Assembly (NCBI RefSeq): GCF_000374825.1
Contig: NZ_KB895383.1
Span: forward strand, 62,001 to 126,000
Direction: 5' to 3'
DNA: 64,000 nucleotides
Origin: Paenibacillus sanguinis 2301083 = DSM 16941
GTDB lineage: Bacteria; Bacillota; Bacilli; Paenibacillales; Paenibacillaceae
The translations under genes and the position numbers were made by a program. Under the pieces are notes generated by a model that saw only the letters and a list, made by a program, of their open reading frames with translations, had not been told where the DNA came from and ran no database searches. Shown here one piece after another: positions 52,013-59,643 of this stretch (positions within the stretch are counted from its first letter, which is position 1; each line of letters opens with the position of its first letter).

Positions 52013-52579
52013 TTAAGGCTTGCGTATCTTCACCTTGGCTGATCCGTCGGGTTGCTCATCAACGGTATAAGTACAGCCCAGGTTGTTCAACTCCTCAATC
52101 AGAAAGACGGGTATACGATCGTTGTGGATGTGTACCTCTCCACCCGGCTTGCTGCGGCCAATGGCAGCAAGGGTACGAACCATGGGCTGGGGCGGTTCCA
52201 GCCCGCGATTGTCCAGTTCGATGATGACTTGCTTCGGTTCCCCGGAGCAGTCCTGAGCATCAGAGGAAGCATTCGGACGGTTTTCTTGTATTATCGCTTC
52301 AACGGAACCCTCGGGCTGCTGTGCCAGCCAGTCCTTGTGCTTTTTGTGAACAAAAGTGGTTACCCAATGCTCCTTCTCCTGCATCTCCGCTTTACCGGCA
52401 AATCCTTTCATCTTCAGCAAGCCAATCAGCGGTGTGGGCTTGAAGGTGGCATGGAGGACGAAGATGTCGTCTTGCTCCACCGTTTTGAGGGTATCCATGA
52501 TAAGCTGAAAGGGCTCAAGCTTATTTCTGAGCTGTTCTCGTACATCCAATTCAATGACTTTGGCATCTGCCTGGTTCAT
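52013..52579 (-). CDS. Tandem DUF2249 protein
   Basis: A 188-residue soluble protein with two DUF2249 units (about 5-95 and 115-188). The first has DVREQLRNKLEPFQLIMDTL, the second LDNRGLEPPQPMVRTLAAI. DUF2249 proteins are common beside nirK and other NO-related genes; the function is unknown. ATG 52579 has AGAGGTG close upstream; GTG 52588 overlaps that site. It is 49 bp downstream of nirK. Confidence 0.85.
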   Translation of the reverse strand: MNQADAKVIELDVREQLRNKLEPFQLIMDTLKTVEQDDIFVLHATFKPTPLIGLLKMKGFAGKAEMQEKEHWVTTFVHKKHKDWLAQQPEGSVEAIIQENRPNASSDAQDCSGEPKQVIIELDNRGLEPPQPMVRTLAAIGRSKPGGEVHIHNDRIPVFLIEELNNLGCTYTVDEQPDGSAKVKIRKP

Positions 52580-52628
52580 ATCGATCACCTCTTTAATTTA
52601 TTGAAAATTTCTCATACACAGGAGTTGA

Positions 52629-53630
52629 TTAATGGTTCATCGCAGGCCCTCCATGATCCAGTCCGTCATGAGTAGCCCGTAGGATGGCAATGGCTCCTTT
52701 GAAGGCATCGTTTAGCTGATGGGTCAATACGGAGTAATCGCCATCTTCTGTCACCGTAAATTCAACGACGGCTCCGCCCCCAGCAGGGATCAGGACCGTT
52801 TGCATGCCATAAAGGACGTTTTGCGGATTCCCATCCAGATAAACGCGGTCAAAGGTAGTACCAACCACATGGAACGAGGATACATGATTAGGTCCTGCGT
52901 TCATGACATACAGGCGTACCTTGTCACCGACCTTGGCTAGCAGGGGCTTCTCCTTGAGAGTGAAATCATCTCCATTAAACACCACATATTCCGGGTCGCC
53001 GTGCTGAAAATCATCCAGGTCATTCTCCGCATACCATTCGCTCTGAACCAGTGTATAGGACTGATCAATTTCACTATCGGTCTCATAGCCGTCTTCAGGC
53101 TCAACGATGATGGTTCCATACATGCCGTTGGCGACATGGAGCAATACGGGACTGGCTCCGCAATGATACATGAATACGCCTGGCGTGTCTGCCGAGTATT
53201 CGAAGGTACCTTGCTCGTCAGGCATAATCTCGATGAACTTGCGGCTTGGCGCGGCATGGACCGCATGAAAATCCATGGAATGGGGCATCTCCGGGTCCCT
53301 ATTGACGAGTGTAAATTTAAGCAAATCGCCTTGTTTGACACGCAAGACCGGTCCAGGAACTGTTCCATTAAAGGTCCAAGCATTGTAAATGACGCCGTCC
53401 GAAATTTCGATATCCGTCCGCTGGGCAGTCATCTCAATGCGAACCACATTGCCTTCCCGCTCTATGATGGGAGCTACAGGCGCTTGATTAATTCGCTCTG
53501 CTTCCTGCAAGGACGTTATATCCTGCTCGGCTTTGTCCGGACCAAGCGGAAAGGCAAGCCAGGCGGCAGCGATCATAATAAGGGCAGAGAGAACGAAAAT
53601 AAGCCCTCTCAGCAGTTGTGACTGCTTCAT
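52629..53630 (-). CDS. nirK: Copper-containing nitrite reductase
   Basis: A 333-residue two-cupredoxin nitrite reductase that makes NO from nitrite. Type 1 copper ligands: His117, Cys157, His165 and Met170. Type 2 ligands: His122, His156 and His304. Catalytic Asp120 (HSMDFH) and His254 (SSFHVVG) are present. Residues 8-28 are one hydrophobic helix, so it is membrane-anchored or exported. AAAGGA lies before ATG 53630. An Fnr box lies about 100 bp upstream. It leads the unit nirK, DUF2249, 12-TM protein, DUF59. Confidence 0.93.
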   Translation of the reverse strand: MKQSQLLRGLIFVLSALIMIAAAWLAFPLGPDKAEQDITSLQEAERINQAPVAPIIEREGNVVRIEMTAQRTDIEISDGVIYNAWTFNGTVPGPVLRVKQGDLLKFTLVNRDPEMPHSMDFHAVHAAPSRKFIEIMPDEQGTFEYSADTPGVFMYHCGASPVLLHVANGMYGTIIVEPEDGYETDSEIDQSYTLVQSEWYAENDLDDFQHGDPEYVVFNGDDFTLKEKPLLAKVGDKVRLYVMNAGPNHVSSFHVVGTTFDRVYLDGNPQNVLYGMQTVLIPAGGGAVVEFTVTEDGDYSVLTHQLNDAFKGAIAILRATHDGLDHGGPAMNH

Positions 53631-53723
53631 AACTATTTTCCTTTCTATCAAGGAATCAACCGATTGTTGTGGGTATCATTCAGGGTAAGCAATCTAAGCG
53701 TACGTGCAGAGGAAGAATGGGAT

Positions 53724-53739
53724 TGTGATATAAATCACT
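53724..53739 (-). promoter_or_regulatory. Fnr box upstream of nirK
   Basis: TGTGA-N6-TCACT matches the Bacillus Fnr consensus at all ten positions. It lies 93-109 bp before nirK; -10 candidates TAGATT or TACGCT on the minus strand would place it near -40 to -48. Confidence 0.7.
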
Positions 53740-53840
53740 TGAATGTTGTCAAATTTTCATAAGGAAGGTTTGGATTTCTGTTATATATCACAAAATAGAG
53801 ATACAGCGAATTTAAATTACAGAAATGAAGTTAGCTAGAA

Positions 53841-53869
53841 TTGACAAAATAATGAATAGGCCTTATTAT
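53841..53869 (+). promoter_or_regulatory. Promoter of the azoreductase gene
   Basis: Perfect TTGACA (53841-53846) and TATTAT (53864-53869) are 17 bp apart. Confidence 0.75.
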
Positions 53870-53903
53870 ATTATTGTTTGAAAGTAACACTTCAAAAAAT
53901 AGA

Positions 53904-53922
53904 TACTATAAAAAAGATAGTA
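53904..53922. promoter_or_regulatory. YodB/CatR-like operator of the azoreductase gene
   Basis: TACTAT-N7-ATAGTA is a perfect inverted repeat just downstream of the promoter. It resembles operators of the DUF24/MarR-type quinone sensors YodB and CatR, which control azoR1 and related genes in B. subtilis (from memory). Confidence 0.6.
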
Positions 53923-53948
53923 AAAATTATTGGTTGGAGGGAACCTAT

Positions 53949-54575
53949 ATGTCTCAAGTATTATTTGTGAAAGCTAATGGCCGCCCGGCGGAGCAATCCG
54001 CAACGGTTAAACTCTATGAAAGCTTTGTGCAAGCTTACAAAGAAACACATCCTCAGGATTCCATAATCGAATTGAATCTGTTTGAATTGGATTTGCCGTA
54101 CTACGATATGGACATGATTAATGGATTATTCAAAGCAGGCAAGGATATTCCTGCAACGCCAGAAGAACAAAAAGCGGCTACTCTGGCAAACGGCTATCTG
54201 GAGCAATTCCTGAAAGCTGATAAAGTCGTATTTGCCTTCCCGCTGTGGAACTTTACGATTCCAGCTCAATTTTTGACATATTTGTTCTACCTGAACCAAG
54301 CAGGCAAGACCTTTAAATATACAGAACAAGGCCCTGTTGGGTTAGTTGGTGAGAAGAAGGTTGCTTTGCTTCATGCTCGCGGTGGTGTTTATTCTGAAGG
54401 GCCGATGGCTGCTTTGGAAATGTCCCTGAACTACGTCAAGAATACCTTGGCATTCTGGGGAGTCACCAATCCGGAGGTTGTGGTTGTGGAAGGACATAAC
54501 CAATCCCCGGATCGTGCGGAAGCCATCATTCAAGATGGTGTGCAGCGTGCGGCTGCCCTTGCAAAACAATTTTAA
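53949..54575 (+). CDS. azoR: FMN-dependent NADH-azoreductase
   Basis: A 208-residue flavodoxin-fold reductase. The N-terminus VLFVKANGRPAEQSATVKLYE contains the FMN phosphate loop (KANGRPAEQSAT), FAFPLWNFTIPAQF is the mid-domain signature, and LHARGGVYSEGP follows. It reduces quinones and azo compounds by two electrons. GGAGG lies nine bases before ATG 53949. The promoter and YodB-like operator imply induction by quinones or electrophiles. Confidence 0.92.
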   Translation: MSQVLFVKANGRPAEQSATVKLYESFVQAYKETHPQDSIIELNLFELDLPYYDMDMINGLFKAGKDIPATPEEQKAATLANGYLEQFLKADKVVFAFPLWNFTIPAQFLTYLFYLNQAGKTFKYTEQGPVGLVGEKKVALLHARGGVYSEGPMAALEMSLNYVKNTLAFWGVTNPEVVVVEGHNQSPDRAEAIIQDGVQRAAALAKQF

Positions 54576-54600
54576 TATCATGATTTAATTGGTTTGGCAT

Positions 54601-54643
54601 AAAGCTGCTTTTCCCGAAGCCTTTTGGGGAGAGCAGCTTTTTT
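54601..54643 (+). terminator. Rho-independent terminator after azoR
   Basis: AAAGCTGCT and AGCAGCTTT form the outer stem, TTCCC/GGGGA the inner, followed by TTTTTT. Confidence 0.85.
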
Positions 54644-54665
54644 GGTATTCCGAAAGGCAGAGCGT

Positions 54666-54695
54666 TTGGCCAAAATGCACTAGCTCTGCTATAAT
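54666..54695 (+). promoter_or_regulatory. Promoter of the IF-3-like gene
   Basis: TTGGCC (54666-54671) and a perfect TATAAT (54690-54695) are 18 bp apart. The leader would be only about 29 bases, without the long leader of canonical infC. Confidence 0.6.
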
Positions 54696-54730
54696 ACGGC
54701 TATTCTATGAGCGGGGACGGGGAAATCATA

Positions 54731-55225
54731 ATGATTATCATGAATGAAAAAATAAAAGCTACCGAAGTCTGGGTGACTGGTGTGGATGGCGAAGATTTGG
54801 GTATTATGAATACGAAGGATGCGCTGAAGCTGGCGAAGTCCTTAAAGGTAGACCTGGTATGTACGTCGCTTTTCTCCAGTCCGCCGCCATGCCAATTGGT
54901 AAGAGGCTCAGAGCATCAGGCCAAACAACGTCAAATCAAGGGGCAAGAGCGCAAGCAGGCTACAGGAGGCAAGCTGAAGGAAATTCGACTCACGGCACAA
55001 ATCGAGGGGCATGATTATGATACCAAGAAGCGCCAAGCTGAGCGGCTGTTGTCCTCCGGTCATGATGTGCAATTAACCGTGCTTGTGGATCGCAAGCAAT
55101 CCGAGCCTGCACGGAGGCTTGCAGAGGAATTGGCCCGCGATTTGAAGCACTGCAGCCAGCAAGAACGAGGGATTCAGGTCAGCGGCAAGCAGGCCGTGGT
55201 CATCTTGAGGGCAGTTCGAGAATAG
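54731..55225 (+). CDS. IF-3 paralogue with altered C-terminal motif
   Basis: A 164-residue protein with both IF-3 domains. The N-domain reads NEKIKATEVWVTGVDGEDLG (compare IF-3 NEKIRA..VRLI..DGEQLG), then PPPCQLV where IF-3 has PPVC(K/R)I(M). The C-domain keeps KEIRLTAQIEGHDYDTK but lacks RFRGREI..P..G, having VLVDRKQSEPARRL instead. The linker is also short of Lys. So ribosome binding may persist but canonical initiation function is doubtful. ATG 54731 has ACGGGGAA upstream. It is monocistronic, unlike infC, which usually precedes rpmI-rplT. Confidence 0.8.
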   Translation: MIIMNEKIKATEVWVTGVDGEDLGIMNTKDALKLAKSLKVDLVCTSLFSSPPPCQLVRGSEHQAKQRQIKGQERKQATGGKLKEIRLTAQIEGHDYDTKKRQAERLLSSGHDVQLTVLVDRKQSEPARRLAEELARDLKHCSQQERGIQVSGKQAVVILRAVRE

Positions 55226-55262
55226 AGTATAACGTGAGAATTACCCGAATAGAAACTACTGA

Positions 55263-55287
55263 GCCCTGCTGTTATACTCAGCAGGGC
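55263..55287 (+). repeat. Hairpin after the IF-3-like gene
   Basis: GCCCTGCTG pairs perfectly with CAGCAGGGC around a 7-base loop. No T-run follows, so it is a stem-loop of unclear role, maybe a weak terminator or a 3' stabiliser. Confidence 0.6.
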
Positions 55288-55487
55288 AATCTGCTGTATG
55301 TTGAAATACGACAGAAATCTATTATTTTCTTCGCAAAATGGATCATGTTATTCATGTAGAAGTGGAAAATTTGTAATATATTATGGTTGGATTTTGTAAC
55401 CTTTTATTTGTCATTGGAAGTAAAAGACATGGTATGATGTTACTGTGTTTGATGTATACCCAGCTCAAATAAAGGATGATTAGGTGG

Positions 55488-56189
55488 ATGAGTAAACGGA
55501 TTCTGATTGTTGATGATGATGATAAAATAGCAAAGCTGATCGAAATATACTTGGTGAATGAAGGATATACCGTGGTGAAAGCTGTCAATGGCCTGCGAGC
55601 GCTGGAGATTACCGATAACGATGAGATCGATTTAGTTATTCTTGACGTGATGCTCCCTGGCTTGGATGGCATCTCGGTATGTATGAAGATTCGCGAGACA
55701 AGAACGACCCCGATTCTGATGCTTAGCGCCAAGGATGGAGATATGGACAAGATCACCGGACTGATGACCGGCGCGGATGATTATATGGTGAAGCCCTTCA
55801 ATCCATTGGAGCTTGTAGCCCGGGTCAAATCGCTGCTGCGGCGCTCCTCATATGCAACCCAGCCGCAGCCGTCTCAAGGAGCTCAAGAAAATATAATCAG
55901 GCTGGCTTCGCTGCAAATTGACAAGGAAACGCATACAGCGACGGTAGACGGAAATCCGTTGAAGCTAACGCCCATTGAGTTTGGCATTTTGCATCTTCTG
56001 GCCAGCCACCCCGGGCGGGTATTTGGCTCGGAGGAGATATTCGAGTTGATCTGGAAGGACAAGTACCTGGACAGCGGCAATTCCGTCACGGTCCATATCA
56101 GCCGCCTGCGGGACAAGCTGGAGAAGGAAATGGATGGGGAGAAGTTGATTCGCACCGTATGGGGGGTCGGCTACAAACTTGAAAGCTAG
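55488..56189 (+). CDS. OmpR-family response regulator (VanR-like)
   Basis: A 233-residue regulator. Receiver residues are DDD at 9-11 and phospho-Asp53 in VILDVMLPGLDG; the switch Lys lies in YMVKPFNP. The C-terminal winged helix has LKLTPIEFGILHLLASHPG and HISRLRDKLE, ending WGVGYKLE. ATG 55488 is preceded by AGGTGG. The 3' end overlaps the kinase gene by 11 bp. Targets are unknown. Confidence 0.9.
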   Translation: MSKRILIVDDDDKIAKLIEIYLVNEGYTVVKAVNGLRALEITDNDEIDLVILDVMLPGLDGISVCMKIRETRTTPILMLSAKDGDMDKITGLMTGADDYMVKPFNPLELVARVKSLLRRSSYATQPQPSQGAQENIIRLASLQIDKETHTATVDGNPLKLTPIEFGILHLLASHPGRVFGSEEIFELIWKDKYLDSGNSVTVHISRLRDKLEKEMDGEKLIRTVWGVGYKLES

Positions 56190-57270
56190 CTTACGCTTTT
56201 TGGCCTGGCTGTTCTGGACGGTTATCGCTTCTTTGATATCGCTGTTTTTGCTTATTTTGCTGGCACGGCTGTTTTATGTCGTGTTTCCCAGTTTAAGCTT
56301 CTACACCGTCGTATTATGGATCAATCGGAACATCGGGTTTCCGTTAGCCTACTACCTGATGGGTGTGCCCATTATTCTGCTGTTCTCCTTGTATTTCTAT
56401 CGCCGGGGCATACGCCGCCACGAGAAGAAGTATCTCGAGTTATTGATTGAAGAAGTGCACAAGATTGAAGATGGCTCGGTTCGTAAAATACCGGTGGAGA
56501 ATGTGGGGCAATTAGGCCAGCTTGCCACCGATATCAATCGAATGGTTGAGCGGCTTCGCACCTCAATGGAAGAGGAGCGGCGGGCGGAGCAGACCAAAAA
56601 TGAACTGATTACGAACGTCTCCCACGACCTGCGTACTCCGCTAACCTCCATTACAGGTTATTTGGGTCTGATTGAACAGGATCGTTACCGGGATGAGGTT
56701 GAATTGCGTTATTACGTTAATATGGCCTACGAAGAATCACTTCGTTTAAAGCAATTGCTTCAGGATTTATTCGAGTATACACGAATGCAGAACAAAGAAA
56801 TGAAGCTGGACAAAACGCGGATCAACCTGGCTGAAATGCTGTATCAAATCTCTGCTCACTTTGGTTGGCAAATGCAGGAGAATGGTATGGAGTTTCGCAT
56901 TTACCTGCAAGGGCCGCTGATGGTCCAGGCAGATGGCGACAAACTCAGAAGGGTTTACGAGAATTTAATTACGAATGCTATTCGTTATGGTCAGGAAGGC
57001 AGATACATTGACATTCGGGGCTGGGAGGAAGGGAACGAAGTTGTCACCGAGATTGTCAATTACGGAGAACCCATTCCGGCGGCAGACCACCCCCACCTCT
57101 TTGATCGCTTCTACCGGGTGGAGAAATCGCGTACTGTTCATAGCGGGGGTTCCGGAATTGGACTTGCCATTGCCAAGCATATCGTTAACCTGCATCAAGG
57201 AGCCATCGGCGTCGAGAGCAATGAATTTCGCACAGCCTTTATCGTCCGGCTATACAGGGATGGAGCTTGA
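56179..57270 (+). CDS. Sensor histidine kinase (VanS-like)
   Basis: A 363-residue kinase with two membrane segments (about 8-32 and 52-72) and a short outer loop. HAMP follows, then the H box NVSHDLRTPLTSITGYL, N box ITNAIRYG and G box SGIGLAIAKHIV. TTG 56179 is used; GGGGGTCGG lies upstream in the regulator gene. It pairs with the preceding regulator. The loop is small, so ligand sensing may occur in the membrane. Confidence 0.87.
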   Translation: MKASLRFLAWLFWTVIASLISLFLLILLARLFYVVFPSLSFYTVVLWINRNIGFPLAYYLMGVPIILLFSLYFYRRGIRRHEKKYLELLIEEVHKIEDGSVRKIPVENVGQLGQLATDINRMVERLRTSMEEERRAEQTKNELITNVSHDLRTPLTSITGYLGLIEQDRYRDEVELRYYVNMAYEESLRLKQLLQDLFEYTRMQNKEMKLDKTRINLAEMLYQISAHFGWQMQENGMEFRIYLQGPLMVQADGDKLRRVYENLITNAIRYGQEGRYIDIRGWEEGNEVVTEIVNYGEPIPAADHPHLFDRFYRVEKSRTVHSGGSGIGLAIAKHIVNLHQGAIGVESNEFRTAFIVRLYRDGA

Positions 57271-57308
57271 ATCAGCTAGAATTTACAACAACATCATGAT
57301 TGCAACTC

Positions 57309-57337
57309 AAAGAGACGCCGAAAGTCGTCTCTTTTCC
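57309..57337 (+). terminator. Rho-independent terminator of the two-component operon
   Basis: AAAGAGACG pairs perfectly with CGTCTCTTT around CCGAAAGT, followed by TTCC. Confidence 0.7.
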
Positions 57338-57365
57338 TTAAGAAATTGAATAAATTTCTTAAGGA
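57335..57365. repeat. Perfect 13-bp inverted repeat before the sigma-factor gene
   Basis: TCCTTAAGAAATT and AATTTCTTAAGGA are separated by GAATA, and a partial copy (AATTTCTTAGC) follows. It lies about 110 bp upstream of the sigma-factor start and may be an operator or extended palindrome. Confidence 0.75.
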
Positions 57366-57470
57366 AAACTTAATAATTTCTTAGCCGGGATGCAAACTCT
57401 GTCCGTCATAATGAACTCATACAGAAAAAGATAACTTGGCTGCGAGGTTGGAGAAAGTGAGGTATAAATC

Positions 57471-57962
57471 ATGAATACACGATCCATGGATCTGCTTTAT
57501 CGCGAATATAAAAATGACGTATTTCGATATTTATACAGTATGTGCCGGAATTTGCATACCGCTGAGGACTTGATGCAGGAGACCTTCTGTCGGGCGCTCA
57601 AGCACCTGGAAGAGGGGGAGGGGAAGCGTGCCAAGGCATGGTTGTTGCGTGTTGCCCACAATGCTTACATAGACACATTGCGCAAGGAGAGCCGCTCTTC
57701 GTCTTACGAGAATGAGTTCTTCTACCGCTATGCCAGCGACGACACGCCGGAGAAATCCATCTTGTGCCAGGAGAATGAGCGAGAATTGTATGCAATGTTA
57801 TCCCAGCTTCAGCCCAAGCAGCAGCATGCGGTGCTGCTCTATAATGTGCATGGCTTTTCTTATCAGGAGTCGGCTGACCTGATGGGCATATCTTTATCCC
57901 ATTTTAAAATTCTGCTCTACCGGGCTCGCCAAAAGCTGCGTCGCAACAAAGAAACGGCTTAA
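57471..57962 (+). CDS. ECF-type RNA polymerase sigma factor
   Basis: A 163-residue sigma-70-family protein of the ECF type. Region 2 reads YREYKNDVFRYLYSMCRN and EDLMQETFCRALKHL; region 4 has LQPKQQHAVLLYNVHGFSY and ADLMGISLSHFKILLYRARQKL. GTGAGG precedes ATG 57471. Unusually, no anti-sigma gene follows; the next gene is an aldo/keto reductase on the other side of a terminator. Confidence 0.9.
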   Translation: MNTRSMDLLYREYKNDVFRYLYSMCRNLHTAEDLMQETFCRALKHLEEGEGKRAKAWLLRVAHNAYIDTLRKESRSSSYENEFFYRYASDDTPEKSILCQENERELYAMLSQLQPKQQHAVLLYNVHGFSYQESADLMGISLSHFKILLYRARQKLRRNKETA

Positions 57963-57981
57963 TTCTGTAGCATATATATCA

Positions 57982-58008
57982 TGGCTGCCTGAGGGCGGCC
58001 TTTTTGGC
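57982..58008 (+). terminator. Rho-independent terminator after the sigma-factor gene
   Basis: GGCTGCC pairs with GGGCGGCC with a G-U pair, followed by TTTTT. Confidence 0.6.
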
Positions 58009-58101
58009 GTGATCTGTTCTTTTTGGCTTATTTGATGTAGGATGTAGGGGAAGAATACCGGATGCCAAAAAAAGGCAATCACGTATAAGGAGGAACTGGG
58101 A

Positions 58102-58944
58102 ATGGCAAATCATTTGCAGGATACTGTTACTTTGAATAATGGCATTCAAATGCCCTGGTTAGGACTTGGCGTTTATTTGGCCAAGGAAGGACAGGAAGTG
58201 GTGCAAGCTGTTAAAGCGGCGATTCGGAAAGGGTATCGCAGTATTGATACGGCCTCGGCTTATCGCAATGAAGAGGGCGTGGGACAAGCGGTGCGGGAAG
58301 CGCTTCAGGAGAATAATCTCCAGCGGGAGGATTTGTTCATTACCTCCAAGGTCTGGAATTCTCATCAGGGGTATGAAGCCACATTGACCTCTTTTCACGA
58401 GAGTCTGGAACGATTGCAGGTAGACTATTTGGACTTGTTCCTTATACACTGGCCAGTGAAAGAGAAGTATAAAGATACGTGGAGAGCGCTGGAAAAGGTG
58501 TACGCAGAGGGCAAGGTACGGGCGATCGGAGTCAGCAACTTTCAGGTGCATCATCTGGAGGACTTGTTGGAAGAAGCCAAGGTGGTCCCTGCTGTGAATC
58601 AAATCGAATTGCATCCTTATTTGACCCAGAAGGAATTGCGGACTTATTGCCAGGACAAAGGCATTCAGGTGGAAGCCTGGTCTCCGCTTGGACAGGGCAA
58701 TCTGCTGGATCATGACACGATAAAGACTATAGCCAGCAGATATAATAAGACGGCGGCTCAAGTTATTTTACGCTGGGATTTGCAATCACAGATCGTCACG
58801 ATTCCCAAATCAGTTCATGAGGCGAGAATCGCCCAGAATGCGAATATTTTCGATTTCACGCTAACGTCGGAGGATATGGAAGCTATTGACGGGCTGAACC
58901 GCAACCAGCGTTTCGGATCGGATCCCGACAATTTCAATTTCTAG
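58102..58944 (+). CDS. Aldo/keto reductase
   Basis: A 280-residue NADPH-dependent reductase of the YvgN/DkgA type. The catalytic tetrad is Asp49 and Tyr54 (RSIDTASAYRNE), Lys83 (TSKVWN) and His116 (LIHWPV). The cofactor loop IPKSVHEARIAQNANIF ends the protein region. It likely reduces methylglyoxal or similar carbonyls. AAGGAGG precedes ATG. Not obviously linked to neighbours. Confidence 0.93.
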   Translation: MANHLQDTVTLNNGIQMPWLGLGVYLAKEGQEVVQAVKAAIRKGYRSIDTASAYRNEEGVGQAVREALQENNLQREDLFITSKVWNSHQGYEATLTSFHESLERLQVDYLDLFLIHWPVKEKYKDTWRALEKVYAEGKVRAIGVSNFQVHHLEDLLEEAKVVPAVNQIELHPYLTQKELRTYCQDKGIQVEAWSPLGQGNLLDHDTIKTIASRYNKTAAQVILRWDLQSQIVTIPKSVHEARIAQNANIFDFTLTSEDMEAIDGLNRNQRFGSDPDNFNF

Positions 58945-58980
58945 GCAACGGTGCAAGCCATCGAAAAGAGAGAGGTACAG

Positions 58981-59193
58981 ATGAATCAATCAACTGCCGT
59001 CAAACCGGCCGCTTCCGCTGTAACCGTATATCCGATTTTGTTTGCTATCAGCCTGGTTCATTTACTTAATGATACGATGCAGTCAGCCATTCCTGCTTTA
59101 TTTCCGGTATTGCGTGAATCTTTAACGTTAACCTATGGACATACCGGTTGGGCATTTCGTGGTAAAATGAAGTGCCTTAGTCTACATATATGA
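58981..59193 (+). pseudogene. Truncated fosmidomycin-resistance (Fsr) MFS gene
   Basis: The 70-codon frame gives PILFAISLVHLLNDTMQSAI and PALFPVLRESLTLTYGHTGW, the start of Fsr-type MFS proteins (about 400 residues). Similarity stops near 59150, then unrelated sequence follows and the frame ends. No trace of the rest lies in the window, so most of the gene was deleted. The ribosome site is intact. It could still make a short membrane peptide. Confidence 0.75.
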
Positions 59194-59211
59194 ACAGGGA
59201 GAGTTGAATGC

Positions 59212-59610
59212 ATGAAGAGTTCGAAGGGCTATTTTTATTACTTTGTCTGGCTGCTGGGAGCGTTGTTGCTGTTGTACTACGGCGGTAAGTTCCTCGGCAT
59301 GATGGAGCAAAAAACGCAAACCTTTTATCGAATGGATTATACTCTGATCGGGGAGATTGTTTATGCTTTTGTATTTGGTTTGTATTTAAGCTGTATGAAC
59401 GGGGTGCCTAATCGCAGGAAATTTCACAGGCCATTGCTGACCTTTGTGTTTATTCCCAGCTTTCTGCTCATGATCTACCCGATCATTACGATTTATGTGA
59501 AGCAGATTTACATCGCTGGCTACTATCAGCTCATTCACGAACCGCAATTTTTCTTCCTCGGCATGCTGAGTGGATACTCCTTGGTTAAGAGCCTGTTTAC
59601 TACCAGATAA
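59212..59610 (+). CDS. Small membrane protein of unknown function (132 aa)
   Basis: A 132-residue protein with four hydrophobic segments (about 9-28, 45-62, 73-95, 105-125) and basic loops. No family is recognised. GGGAGAG lies before ATG 59212. It starts 19 bp after the truncated MFS gene. Confidence 0.7.
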   Translation: MKSSKGYFYYFVWLLGALLLLYYGGKFLGMMEQKTQTFYRMDYTLIGEIVYAFVFGLYLSCMNGVPNRRKFHRPLLTFVFIPSFLLMIYPIITIYVKQIYIAGYYQLIHEPQFFFLGMLSGYSLVKSLFTTR

Positions 59611-59643
59611 CCGAGTCGATCGGATTAAGGAGAGTATAGACAT

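Larger units (their letters stand above)
53631..53948. other. 318-bp divergent region between nirK and the azoreductase
   Basis: It holds the Fnr box of nirK, the azoreductase promoter, a TTTGAA/TTCAAA repeat (53878-53897) and the YodB-like operator. No reading frame or RNA gene is seen. Confidence 0.75.

Noticed and set aside
53781-53794. Second Fnr-like site (TGTTA...TCACA) before azoR
   Set aside because: The half-sites are separated by 4 rather than 6 bases, so it does not fit the consensus.
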